Shown: in pieces, positions 16,762 to 24,049 of the stretch
How the letters are laid out: each line of letters opens with the position of its first letter
Position numbering within the stretch: the stretch's first letter is position 1
NCBI GenBank assembly: GCA_944388145.1
Contig: CALXHQ010000007.1
Location: forward strand, 61,789-125,788
Source: an uncultured Gemmiger sp.
GTDB taxonomy: Bacteria > Bacillota > Clostridia > Oscillospirales > Ruminococcaceae
Reading direction: 5' to 3'
DNA length: 64,000 bases
Translations under genes and position numbers: made by a program
Notes under the pieces: model-generated
The model's input: only the letters and a program-made list of their open reading frames with translations
Databases searched by the model: none
What the model was told of the DNA's origin: nothing

Positions 16762-16789
16762 TTGACATTGTAAGAAATCGGAGTATACT
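16762..16789 (+). promoter_or_regulatory. Promoter of a candidate small RNA
   Basis: TTGACA (16762-16767), 16 bases, TATACT (16784-16789). It is one of the strongest promoter matches in the window, with no ORF directly behind it. Confidence 0.65.
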
Positions 16790-16795
16790 TAAGGC

Positions 16796-16884
16796 ATAAA
16801 CCAAAGACAACTTCTCACCTTTATATACTTTCCCACCCCTCTATGCACAAAGGCCCATCCTTCACAGGATGGGCCTTTGTGTTT
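16796..16884 (+). ncRNA. Candidate trans-acting small RNA, about 90 nt
   Basis: The predicted transcript runs from a near-consensus promoter to a perfect 15-pair terminator (16846-16860 / 16867-16881, loop ttcaca, then TTT). The first 50 bases are C/U-rich and poorly structured, with CTCACCTTT and TCCCACCCCTC. Such stretches suit pairing with G-rich ribosome sites. No coding frame of note is inside. No database check was possible. Confidence 0.55.
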
Positions 16885-16932
16885 GTCCGGCATGCGTCCG
16901 CCCGTACGCGCCGCCGCGGGGCGGCCGCCTTC

Positions 16933-16961
16933 TGTACAAATGTATACGTATATGTTATGAT
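16933..16961 (+). promoter_or_regulatory. treR promoter with repressor palindrome in the spacer
   Basis: TGTACA (16933-16938) and TATGAT (16956-16961) are 17 bases apart. Positions 16940-16955 (ATGTATACGTATATGT) are a 14/16 match to the perfect palindrome at 17909-17924, so the repressor would sit between -35 and -10 and control its own gene. Confidence 0.7.
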
Positions 16962-16998
16962 AAAATCAGTTTCATTTTCGTACAGGAAGGAAATTTCC

Positions 16999-17715
16999 AT
17001 GGCAAGCAAACACATCCTTGTATCCAACGATCTGGCCACCCGTATCCAGAGCGGCATGTACCCGGCGGGCAGCCGGATGCCGTCAGAGAGTCAGCTCATC
17101 CAGGAATACGGCGTCAGCCGGGACACACTGCGCAAAGCACTGGCCGTGCTGGAACAGGAGGGGTATATCCAAAAGGCCCGCGGCCGGGAGGCCCTGGTGC
17201 TGGACCGGGAAAAGGTGGTTTTTCCGGTGTCGGGGCTGACCAGCTTTCAGGAGCTGGCCGAGGCCGAGGGCTACCACACCCGCACCCGGGTGGTGGTGCT
17301 GGAGTCGGTGCGGGGCAACCGGGAACTGATGAAGGCACTGGATATCACCCGCGACGAGGAGGCCTGGCGGCTGTACCGTGTGCGGGAGATTGAGGGCGAG
17401 CGGGTAATCCTGGACAAGGACTTTCTCAGCCGGAAATATGTGCCCCGGCTGCGGGAGGAAAACTGCACCGGGTCGCTGTACCGCTACCTGGAGGGGGAAC
17501 TGGGCTTGAAGATCGGCTGCGCCCAGAAGGAGATCACGGCCTGCCGCCCCACCGAGGAGGACCGCCGCTACCTGGACGTGGGCAAAAACGATATCGTCAT
17601 CGTGGTACGCAGCTATGTCTATCTGGAAAGCGGGGCACTGTTCCAGCACACCGAATCCCGCCACCGGTGGGACCGGTTCCGCTTTGTGGACTTTGCCCGC
17701 CGGGTCAGGGTCTGA
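16999..17715 (+). CDS. treR: Trehalose operon repressor, GntR/TreR family
   Basis: 238 residues. The winged-helix N-terminus includes DLATRIQSGMYPAGSRMPSE and YGVSRDTLRKALAVLEQEGYIQK. The C-terminal UTRA effector domain contains LTSFQELAEAEGYHTRT and FQHTESRHRWDRFRFVDFARR, typical of TreR, which responds to trehalose 6-phosphate. ATG 16999 follows aggaagg. It sits directly before the trehalose PTS and phosphotrehalase genes. Its likely operators (ATATACGTATAT palindromes) lie in both promoters. Confidence 0.9.
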   Translation: MASKHILVSNDLATRIQSGMYPAGSRMPSESQLIQEYGVSRDTLRKALAVLEQEGYIQKARGREALVLDREKVVFPVSGLTSFQELAEAEGYHTRTRVVVLESVRGNRELMKALDITRDEEAWRLYRVREIEGERVILDKDFLSRKYVPRLREENCTGSLYRYLEGELGLKIGCAQKEITACRPTEEDRRYLDVGKNDIVIVVRSYVYLESGALFQHTESRHRWDRFRFVDFARRVRV

Positions 17716-17864
17716 GCTCCGGGGCGTTGCCCGCGGCCATACAAGTGGTCCCACCTGTCTGCTTTTCGTCCGTTAATCGACATTTTTTGTTTGCTGCGCG
17801 TCGTCTGTTTGCACAAAGCAGGCGGCGCGCATTTGTGTGTTCCGCCAAAGTTTTTCCTGCGCTC

Positions 17865-17893
17865 CGGACAAACATATACGCATATGTTACCAT
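17865..17893 (+). promoter_or_regulatory. Promoter/operator 1 of the trehalose PTS gene
   Basis: CGGACA (17865-17870), 17 bases, TACCAT (17888-17893). The near-palindrome AACATATACGCATATGTT (17871-17888) fills the spacer exactly, the same geometry as the treR promoter. Confidence 0.7.
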
Positions 17894-17908
17894 ACATTCA
17901 GGGCAACA

Positions 17909-17924
17909 ACATATACGTATATGT
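17909..17924 (+). promoter_or_regulatory. Trehalose operator 2, perfect palindrome
   Basis: ACATATACGTATATGT, a perfect 16-base palindrome just past the expected start of the treP transcript and centred 37 bases after operator 1. It is likely a second TreR dimer site. Confidence 0.75.
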
Positions 17925-17974
17925 ATGCGTATAGGCTGTTGCAAAACACGTATAGGCTTGAAGGAGCGAGTATC

Positions 17975-19381
17975 ATGGGTAAATTTGCAGCGGATGCCGA
18001 ACAGCTGCTGAAGCTGGTCGGCGGGAAAGAGAACATTAGTGCCGTGACCCACTGCATGACGCGTATGCGCTTTGTGCTGACAGACCCCGCCAAGGCGGAT
18101 GTGACGGCCATCGAGGCGCTGCCCAGCGTCAAGGGCAGTTTCACCCAGGCGGGGCAGTTCCAGGTCATCATCGGCAACGATGTGGCGGAATTTTTTGACG
18201 AGTTCACCAAGGTTTCCGGCATTGAGGGCGTAAGCAAGGACGCCGCCAAAAAAGCCGCGAAAACCAATCAGACCCCCATCCAGCGGGCGATGGCCAACCT
18301 GGCCGAGATCTTTGCCCCGCTGATCCCCGCCCTGATTGTCGGCGGCCTGATCTTGGGCTTCCGCAGCTTTATTGGCGAGGTGAACCTGTTTGCGGACGGC
18401 ACCCAGTCGCTGGCCGATACCTCCCAGTTCTGGGCCGGCATGTACGATTTCCTCTGGCTGATCGGCGAGGCGGTGTTCCACTTCCTGCCGGTGGCGATCT
18501 GCTGGTCGGTGGTCAAAAAGATGGGCGGCACTGAGGTGCTGGGCATCATCCTGGGCGTCTGCCTGGTCTCGCCCCAGCTGCTGAACGCCTACTCAGTCGC
18601 CACCGCCACCGACATCCCGGTGTGGGATTTCGGTTTCTTCACTGTGGAGAAGATCGGCTATCAGGCACAGGTCATCCCCGCCATGCTGGCCGCCTTCGTG
18701 CTGGTCTATCTGGAGCGCTTTTTCAAGAAGATCACGCCGGAATACATCTCGATGATCGTGGTGCCCTTCTTCTCACTGGTATTGTCGGTCATCATCGCCC
18801 ATACTGTCGTCGGCCCCATCGGCTGGCGCATCGGCGACGCCATCTCCAACGTGGTCTACGCCGGTCTGACCGGCAACCTGCGCTGGATCTTCGCCCCCAT
18901 CTTCGGTTTCCTGTACGCGCCGCTGGTGATCACCGGCCTGCACCATATGACCAACGCCATCGACACCACGCTGGCCAACCAGTTTGAGGGCACCATGCTG
19001 TGGCCGATGATCGCTCTGTCCAACATTGCGCAGGCCTCTGCCGTACTGGCCATGATTGTGCTGCAGAAAAATGAGCGCGACCGCCAGGTTTCCATCCCCG
19101 CCTGCATCTCCGGCTACATGGGTGTCACCGAGCCGGCCCTGTTCGGCGTCAACCTAAAAGCCGGCTTCCCCTTCGTCTGCGGCATGATCGGCTCCGCCAT
19201 TGCCGCCACCATCTCGGTGGGCAGCAGCGTCATGGCCTTCTCGGTGGGTGTGGGCGGCCTGCCCGGATTTTTGTCCATCATGCCCCAGTACTGGCTGCCC
19301 TTCTTTATTTCCATGGGCGTGGCCATCGTGGTCCCCTTTGTGCTGACGCTGATCGTCGGCAAAAAGAAGGGCGTGCACTAA
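17975..19381 (+). CDS. treP: PTS trehalose-specific transporter, EIIBC
   Basis: 468 residues. The EIIB domain (1-85) carries the phosphorylated Cys27 in VTHCMTRMRFVL. The EIIC domain follows, with about ten membrane segments and the family motifs GLHHMTNAID and GYMGVTEPALFGV. It imports trehalose as the 6-phosphate using phosphate from HPr and a EIIA. There is no EIIA domain here or nearby, so a glucose-type EIIA from elsewhere must serve. ATG 17975 has aaggagcg upstream. The phosphotrehalase gene follows 59 bases on. Confidence 0.93.
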   Translation: MGKFAADAEQLLKLVGGKENISAVTHCMTRMRFVLTDPAKADVTAIEALPSVKGSFTQAGQFQVIIGNDVAEFFDEFTKVSGIEGVSKDAAKKAAKTNQTPIQRAMANLAEIFAPLIPALIVGGLILGFRSFIGEVNLFADGTQSLADTSQFWAGMYDFLWLIGEAVFHFLPVAICWSVVKKMGGTEVLGIILGVCLVSPQLLNAYSVATATDIPVWDFGFFTVEKIGYQAQVIPAMLAAFVLVYLERFFKKITPEYISMIVVPFFSLVLSVIIAHTVVGPIGWRIGDAISNVVYAGLTGNLRWIFAPIFGFLYAPLVITGLHHMTNAIDTTLANQFEGTMLWPMIALSNIAQASAVLAMIVLQKNERDRQVSIPACISGYMGVTEPALFGVNLKAGFPFVCGMIGSAIAATISVGSSVMAFSVGVGGLPGFLSIMPQYWLPFFISMGVAIVVPFVLTLIVGKKKGVH

Positions 19382-19440
19382 GCCGCCGGACCTCTCTTCA
19401 AACCCATTGCCATCCCGCATGAAAGGAGTGCGCTGAACCT

Positions 19441-21096
19441 ATGAAACAGTCGGAACTGGCCGGCAAGGTTGTATACCAGATCTATGTCAAGAGCTTTCAG
19501 GATTCCAACGGCGACGGCATCGGCGATCTGCCGGGCGTCACCAGCCGGCTGGACTATCTGGCCGGGCTGGGGGTGGACTACCTGTGGCTGACCCCCATCT
19601 ACCCCTCCCCCCAGCGGGACAACGGCTACGATGTGGCCGACTACCGCGCCATCAATCCCCAGTACGGCACCATGCAGGACTTTGAGACGCTGTGTGCCGA
19701 GGCGGAAAAGCGTGGCATCGGCATCATGCTGGACATGGTGTTCAACCACACTTCCACCGCCCATGAATGGTTCCAAAAAGCCATTGCCGGCGACAAGAAA
19801 TACCAGGACTACTACATCTGGCGCGACGGCGTTCCCGGCGTTCTGCCCACCAACTGGGAGTCCAAGTTCGGTGGTCCGGCCTGGCAGTGGCAGGAGCAGG
19901 TGGGCAAATATTACCTGCACCTGTTCGATGTAACCCAGGCTGATCTGAACTGGGAAAATCCGGAGGTTCGCCGGGAATTGTACGACATCCTGCATTTTTG
20001 GCGGGGAAAGGGGGTCCGCGCCTTCCGCTTCGACGTGGTCAACCTGATCTCCAAGCCGGATGTGTTCCAGGACGACGACCGGGGCGACGGGCGGCGCTTT
20101 TACACCGACGGTCCCCGCATCCACCAGTACCTGAAGGAGCTGCACGCCCAGGGCTTTGGCGATGACGCCGTGACGGTGGGTGAAATGTCCTCCACCAGCC
20201 TGGACAACTGTGTGCGCTACACCAACCCCGATGAGCGGGAGCTGTCGATGGTGTTCAGCTTCCACCACCTGAAAACCGACTACAAAAACGGGGACAAATG
20301 GCAGCTGGAGCCCAACCGCTTTGGCGAGCTGAAAGCCCTTTTGGACAAATGGCAGCTGGGCATGCAGGCCGGCGGCGGCTGGAACGCGGTGTTCTGGTGC
20401 AACCACGACCAGCCCCGGCCGGTCAGCCGCTTTGGCGACGAGGGCCGCTACCGCGAGGTCTCGGCCAAGATGCTGGCCACCGCCATCCACATGCTGCGGG
20501 GCACCCCCTACATCTACCAGGGCGAGGAGCTGGGCATGACCAACGCCCATTTCACCCGCCTGGACCAGTACCGGGACGTGGAAAGCACCAACCGCTACCA
20601 CATCCTGAAAGAGCAGGGCGTGCCGGAGGAAGAGATCTTCCGCATCCTGGGCGCCCGCAGCCGGGACAACGGCCGCACCCCCATGCAGTGGACGGCCGGT
20701 CCCAACGGCGGCTTTACCACCGGCACCCCCTGGCTGTCCGTCAACGAGAACAGCAGCACCATCAATGCGGCGGCCTGCCTGGCCGATCCGGATTCCATCC
20801 TGCATTACTACCGGAAACTGGTGGCACTGCGCAAGCAGCATCCGGTGATCCAAACCGGCACGTATGCCCCGTTGGCCACCGGCAGCGCCAACGTTTACGC
20901 CTACACCCGCACGCTGGGCGGCGAAACGCTGGTGGTAGCCTGCAACTTTTATGCGGAGCCCGCTGTTGTCACCCTGCCCGACCTGCCCGGCACCCCGGAG
21001 CGGCTGATCGGCAACTGGGACGCACAGCCCTACGCCGAAACCATGACGCTGCGCCCCTATGAGGCTGTTGTTTACCGCTTTGCCGGGCAGCAGTAA
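19441..21096 (+). CDS. treC: Alpha,alpha-phosphotrehalase (GH13)
   Basis: 551 residues, usual length. The GH13 barrel shows FNHTSTAHEW, FRFDVVNLI with nucleophile Asp198, VGEMSS with acid/base Glu248, and CNHDQPRP with Asp323. These match TreC/TreA enzymes that split trehalose 6-phosphate into glucose and glucose 6-phosphate. The start has gaaaggagtg upstream. It is the last gene of the tre operon, ending at a G/C hairpin near 21124-21170. A general oligo-1,6-glucosidase is possible from sequence alone, but the context decides. Confidence 0.93.
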   Translation: MKQSELAGKVVYQIYVKSFQDSNGDGIGDLPGVTSRLDYLAGLGVDYLWLTPIYPSPQRDNGYDVADYRAINPQYGTMQDFETLCAEAEKRGIGIMLDMVFNHTSTAHEWFQKAIAGDKKYQDYYIWRDGVPGVLPTNWESKFGGPAWQWQEQVGKYYLHLFDVTQADLNWENPEVRRELYDILHFWRGKGVRAFRFDVVNLISKPDVFQDDDRGDGRRFYTDGPRIHQYLKELHAQGFGDDAVTVGEMSSTSLDNCVRYTNPDERELSMVFSFHHLKTDYKNGDKWQLEPNRFGELKALLDKWQLGMQAGGGWNAVFWCNHDQPRPVSRFGDEGRYREVSAKMLATAIHMLRGTPYIYQGEELGMTNAHFTRLDQYRDVESTNRYHILKEQGVPEEEIFRILGARSRDNGRTPMQWTAGPNGGFTTGTPWLSVNENSSTINAAACLADPDSILHYYRKLVALRKQHPVIQTGTYAPLATGSANVYAYTRTLGGETLVVACNFYAEPAVVTLPDLPGTPERLIGNWDAQPYAETMTLRPYEAVVYRFAGQQ

Positions 21097-21123
21097 CCGA
21101 TCTCGCCATCCCCACCCATGATA

Positions 21124-21170
21124 CCCCCGCCCTGCCGGATGTTTGTCTCCGTCGGGGCGGGGCTTTTTTG
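21124..21170 (+). terminator. Terminator of the tre operon
   Basis: Stem of cccccgccctgccgga with tccgtcggggcggggc, followed by TTTTTT. Confidence 0.75.
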
Positions 21171-21255
21171 CTGCCCCCTGCCGCGCTTTTCCGAAAACGC
21201 CCGCCCCCGGAGGATGGTATTGTCCTTTGCGGCGAGCACATTTTTCTTTTTGGTA

Positions 21256-21307
21256 TTGACAAGTTTCCTTGTCAATGGTAAGATGATGTTGACAAGGATA
21301 GTTGTCA
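21256..21307 (+). promoter_or_regulatory. Promoter and inverted-repeat operators of the XRE gene
   Basis: TTGACA (21256-21261), 17 bases, TAAGAT (21279-21284). TTGACAAG / CTTGTCAA (21256-21263 / 21268-21275) is a perfect inverted repeat over the -35. A second, TGACAA / TTGTCA (21290-21295 / 21302-21307), covers the transcript start. It is probably a self-repression site of the XRE protein. Confidence 0.65.
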
Positions 21308-21346
21308 TTTCGACAAAGAAACACGTCAATACCGGGAGGGATGCAG

Positions 21347-21577
21347 ATGCCGCTTTACAACCGACTGAAAGAGTACCGGGCCCGGCTGGGGGTCAACCAG
21401 CAGCAGATGGGCGCCATGGCCGGGGTCTCGCGCCAGACCATCAGCCAGATTGAGCGGGGGGACTATTCCCCCTCGGTGACACTGGCGCTGAAGCTGGCCA
21501 AGCTCTGCGGCGTGGCCGTGGAGGACATCTTTACCTATGAGGAGGAAACCGACCATGAAAACCAACCACAACCCTGA
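21347..21577 (+). CDS. XRE family (Cro/CI-type) regulator
   Basis: 76 residues: one helix-turn-helix domain (LKEYRARLGVNQQQMGAMAGVSRQTISQIERGDYSPSV, shown over its length) and a short tail with the VEDIFTYEE ending of YozG-type regulators. ATG 21347 is seven bases after gggagg; another ATG at 21341 abuts the site. The downstream DUF3169 gene overlaps its end by 23 bases. Such XRE/DUF3169 pairs are common in Firmicutes, with unknown function. Confidence 0.87.
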   Translation: MPLYNRLKEYRARLGVNQQQMGAMAGVSRQTISQIERGDYSPSVTLALKLAKLCGVAVEDIFTYEEETDHENQPQP

Positions 21578-22340
21578 CCAGGTAACTCGCGACAACCGCA
21601 AAAACTGGCCAAAATTTGTTGCCATTTTGTTGGTCAGCGCTGCGGCCGGTGCCGTGCTGGGCGCCTGCGGGGTCATCCTGATGAACAGCGAATCCCTCTC
21701 CGCCGGACTGGAAGCCCTGAGCAAGGCCGCCGGCGCGGCGGCGCCCTTTACAGTGCTGCTGGCGGTACCCTTCTGGCTGGGTGGGCTGTACTGCTACCGG
21801 CGGGCAAAGGCCCTGTTTGCCCGCTGGGACGGCGAGGAGGAGGCCCTGCCTGAACAGGTAGAGCGCTGGCTGAACTGGGCGCTGGCCTGGCTGACCGCCA
21901 GCCAGGCGTTGGATTTCCTGTGCTTCGGCATCAATGCCTCGCTGGCGCCGCTGGGCTGCCTGGGAGAAGGGGTCATCCTTGTCTGCAGCCTGCAGATGCT
22001 GGTGATCCTGCTGGCCGGGATCTCGCTAAATGGCCGGGTGGTGGACCTGACCCGGCGGCTGAACCCGGAAAAGCAGGGCAGCGTGTACGACATAAAATTC
22101 CGCAAGAAATGGCTGGCCAGCTGCGATGAGGCCGAGCGCCAGCGCATTGGCCAGGCGGCCTACTCCAGCTATACCGTGTCGAGCAATACCGGGCTGTTTG
22201 TCTGGGCTGCGATGGTGGTGGTCAACCTGTTTGTGCCCATCGGGCCGCTGCCCATTATCGCGGTGATGATCCCCTGGGCCGCCGGGCAGTTCACCTACCT
22301 GGCCGAGTGCATCCGGGCGCAGGGTTCCCGCGATCAGTAA
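21555..22340 (+). CDS. DUF3169 family membrane protein
   Basis: 261 residues with six likely membrane helices in three hairpins. The N-terminal DNRKNWPKFVAILLVSAAAGAV and the Cys/Asp-rich mid-part (NPEKQGSVYDIKFRKKWLASCDEAERQ seen across 178-205) fit DUF3169. ATG 21555 lies within the end of the XRE gene, 14 bases after ggaggaaacc, so it is translationally coupled. Function unknown. A membrane partner regulated by the XRE protein is the usual guess. Confidence 0.75.
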   Translation: MKTNHNPDQVTRDNRKNWPKFVAILLVSAAAGAVLGACGVILMNSESLSAGLEALSKAAGAAAPFTVLLAVPFWLGGLYCYRRAKALFARWDGEEEALPEQVERWLNWALAWLTASQALDFLCFGINASLAPLGCLGEGVILVCSLQMLVILLAGISLNGRVVDLTRRLNPEKQGSVYDIKFRKKWLASCDEAERQRIGQAAYSSYTVSSNTGLFVWAAMVVVNLFVPIGPLPIIAVMIPWAAGQFTYLAECIRAQGSRDQ

Positions 22341-22359
22341 CCGGCAGCCCTAACCCATG

Positions 22360-22380
22360 TCCTTATAAAATCCTTAGAAT
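22360..22380 (+). promoter_or_regulatory. Direct-repeat activator site before the TraX-like gene
   Basis: TCCTTATAAAA TCCTTAGAAT contains two TCCTTA units spaced 11 bases, the spacing used by OmpR-type response regulators. The adjacent genes encode such a regulator and its kinase. A weak TTATGCT -10-like element follows. Confidence 0.4.
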
Positions 22381-22418
22381 CTCCTGTTATGCTGGTCCCG
22401 TACCAAACATAACAGGAG
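22381..22418 (+). promoter_or_regulatory. Hairpin covering the TraX gene ribosome site
   Basis: CTCCTGTTATG (22381-22391) and CATAACAGGAG (22408-22418) are perfect 11-base arms. The inner TGGT/ACCA can extend the stem. The right arm holds the AGGAGG ribosome site of the gene starting at 22428. Confidence 0.6.
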
Positions 22419-22427
22419 GTTTTTGTC

Positions 22428-23321
22428 ATGTCTCATCTTTCCGCTGCCGCACCGCGGACACTGTCCGTGCGGCCGGGGCTTTCCGGCACCGCCCTCAAGA
22501 CTCTTGCCCTGGTGCTGATGGTGCTGGACCACATCCACTACTTTTGCGAGTTTACCGGCCTGGTGCCGCTCTGGTTCACCCAGCTGGGGCGGCTGTCGGC
22601 GCCGCTGTTCCTGTTCTGCACGGTGGAGGGGTTTGCCCACACCCATGACCGGCGAAAATATTTCTGGCGGATCTGGCGCATCTCGGCGGGCATGGGCCTT
22701 TTGCAGTTTTTGATGATGTACGCCGGGTTCGCCAACCGCCCGGACGGCTTTGTACCGATGAATGCGATCTTTATGAATTTTGTCATCCTCATCCCCATCT
22801 GGCAGGGCATCGACTGGCTGCGGCAGCGGCGCATCCTGCGGGGGCTGGCGGCGGTGCTGATCCCGCTGGCCGGCTGGCCGGCGCTGTTCATCGCGCTGTA
22901 CCATGCGGCGGACCAAACGCCGCTGGCCTGGCTGCTGGATTCCATCCTGGCGGGCGCCGTCTACACCGTGCTGCCCAGCTGGACGTTCATCATGGACGGC
23001 GGCATCACCTACATTCTGATGGGCATTGTGCTCTACCTGCTGCGGCGGCACCGCGGCTGGCAGGCAGCGGCCTTTGTTGTGATGGAACTGCTGTTCTACC
23101 TGGCGCTGCCCATGCAGTACCTGATCGCCTCCGGCAGCTTTGCCCCCGGCCTGCTGTTCACCACCGCCTTCGAGTGGATGGGCGTATTTGCCGTTGTGCC
23201 CATGCTGCTGTATAATGGACAGCGCGGCCGGGGGATGAAACAGCTGTTCTATATTTTCTACCCCGCCCACGTCTATCTGCTGTACGCCCTGAGCTGGGCG
23301 GTACTGCTGCTGACCCGGTAA
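22428..23321 (+). CDS. TraX family membrane protein
   Basis: 297 residues with about nine helices. LKTLALVLMVLDHIHYFCE and RLSAPLFLFCTVEGFAHTHDRRKYF are the TraX signature; the F-plasmid TraX acetylates pilin, but chromosomal copies in Firmicutes are of unknown role and resemble acyltransferase-3 type membrane enzymes. It stands in front of a two-component system with only 62 bases between, so it is probably the system's target or partner. The ribosome site can be hidden in a hairpin. Confidence 0.85.
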   Translation: MSHLSAAAPRTLSVRPGLSGTALKTLALVLMVLDHIHYFCEFTGLVPLWFTQLGRLSAPLFLFCTVEGFAHTHDRRKYFWRIWRISAGMGLLQFLMMYAGFANRPDGFVPMNAIFMNFVILIPIWQGIDWLRQRRILRGLAAVLIPLAGWPALFIALYHAADQTPLAWLLDSILAGAVYTVLPSWTFIMDGGITYILMGIVLYLLRRHRGWQAAAFVVMELLFYLALPMQYLIASGSFAPGLLFTTAFEWMGVFAVVPMLLYNGQRGRGMKQLFYIFYPAHVYLLYALSWAVLLLTR

Positions 23322-23383
23322 CCACAGCCCCGCCTTGCCTGCCGCATCACCGCGGCGGGCTTTTGCGGCAAAAGGAGGTTTTT

Positions 23384-24049
23384 ATGGCACACATTCTTGC
23401 AGTGGATGACGACGCCGACCTGCGCGCGCTGCTGTGCACGGCGCTGGAGCGGGATGGCCACACGGTACAGCTGCTGCACAGCGGCGCCGAAGTAACACAA
23501 CAGCACTGTGCCTGGGCGGACTGCATCCTGCTGGACGTGATGATGCCCGGAGAGGATGGCTTTGCCACCTGCCGGCGCATCCGCAGCCTGGCGGGCTGCC
23601 CCATTCTGTTTCTGACCGCCCGCACCGCTGAGGAAGATATCCTGCGGGGGCTGGGCCTGGGCGGGGACGATTATCTGGCCAAGCCCTTCCGCATTGCCGA
23701 GCTGCGCGCCCGCGTCAACGCCCATCTGCGGCGGCAGAATCGTGCCCCGGCCCGCCGCATCTGCCGGGGTGGCGTCACCTTTGACCTGGCCGCCGGGGAA
23801 GCCTTTGCGGGGGAAGCCGCGCTGCGGCTGACCCGCGCCGAATACGCCATCTGCGAGCACCTGGCCCTGCACACCGGGCGCACCTTCTCGAAAGAGCAGA
23901 TCTACGAGGCCGTGTTCGGCTTTGAGGGCACAGCGGACGACTCGGCTGTCACCGAGCATGTCAAAAACATCCGCGCCAAGCTGCGGGCGTTCGGCCTGCA
24001 GCCCATTGAAACGGTTTGGGGGATCGGATACCGATGGAAAAGCGAGTAA
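23384..24049 (+). CDS. Response regulator, OmpR/PhoB type
   Basis: 221 residues. The receiver domain has acidic DDD at 8-10, phosphoacceptor Asp51 (ILLDVMMPGEDG), Thr in FLTART and Lys in LAKPF. The winged-helix output domain (from about 130) ends with DDSAVTEHVKNIRAKL and VWGIGYRW. Start 23384 follows aaaggaggttttt. The kinase gene overlaps its last 16 bases. A TCCTTA direct repeat before the TraX-like gene is a likely binding site. Confidence 0.93.
   Translation: MAHILAVDDDADLRALLCTALERDGHTVQLLHSGAEVTQQHCAWADCILLDVMMPGEDGFATCRRIRSLAGCPILFLTARTAEEDILRGLGLGGDDYLAKPFRIAELRARVNAHLRRQNRAPARRICRGGVTFDLAAGEAFAGEAALRLTRAEYAICEHLALHTGRTFSKEQIYEAVFGFEGTADDSAVTEHVKNIRAKLRAFGLQPIETVWGIGYRWKSE

Noticed and set aside
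19378-21324. Long leftward frame opposite the phosphotrehalase gene
   Set aside because: Antisense shadow; the sense strand encodes a complete GH13 enzyme with all catalytic residues.
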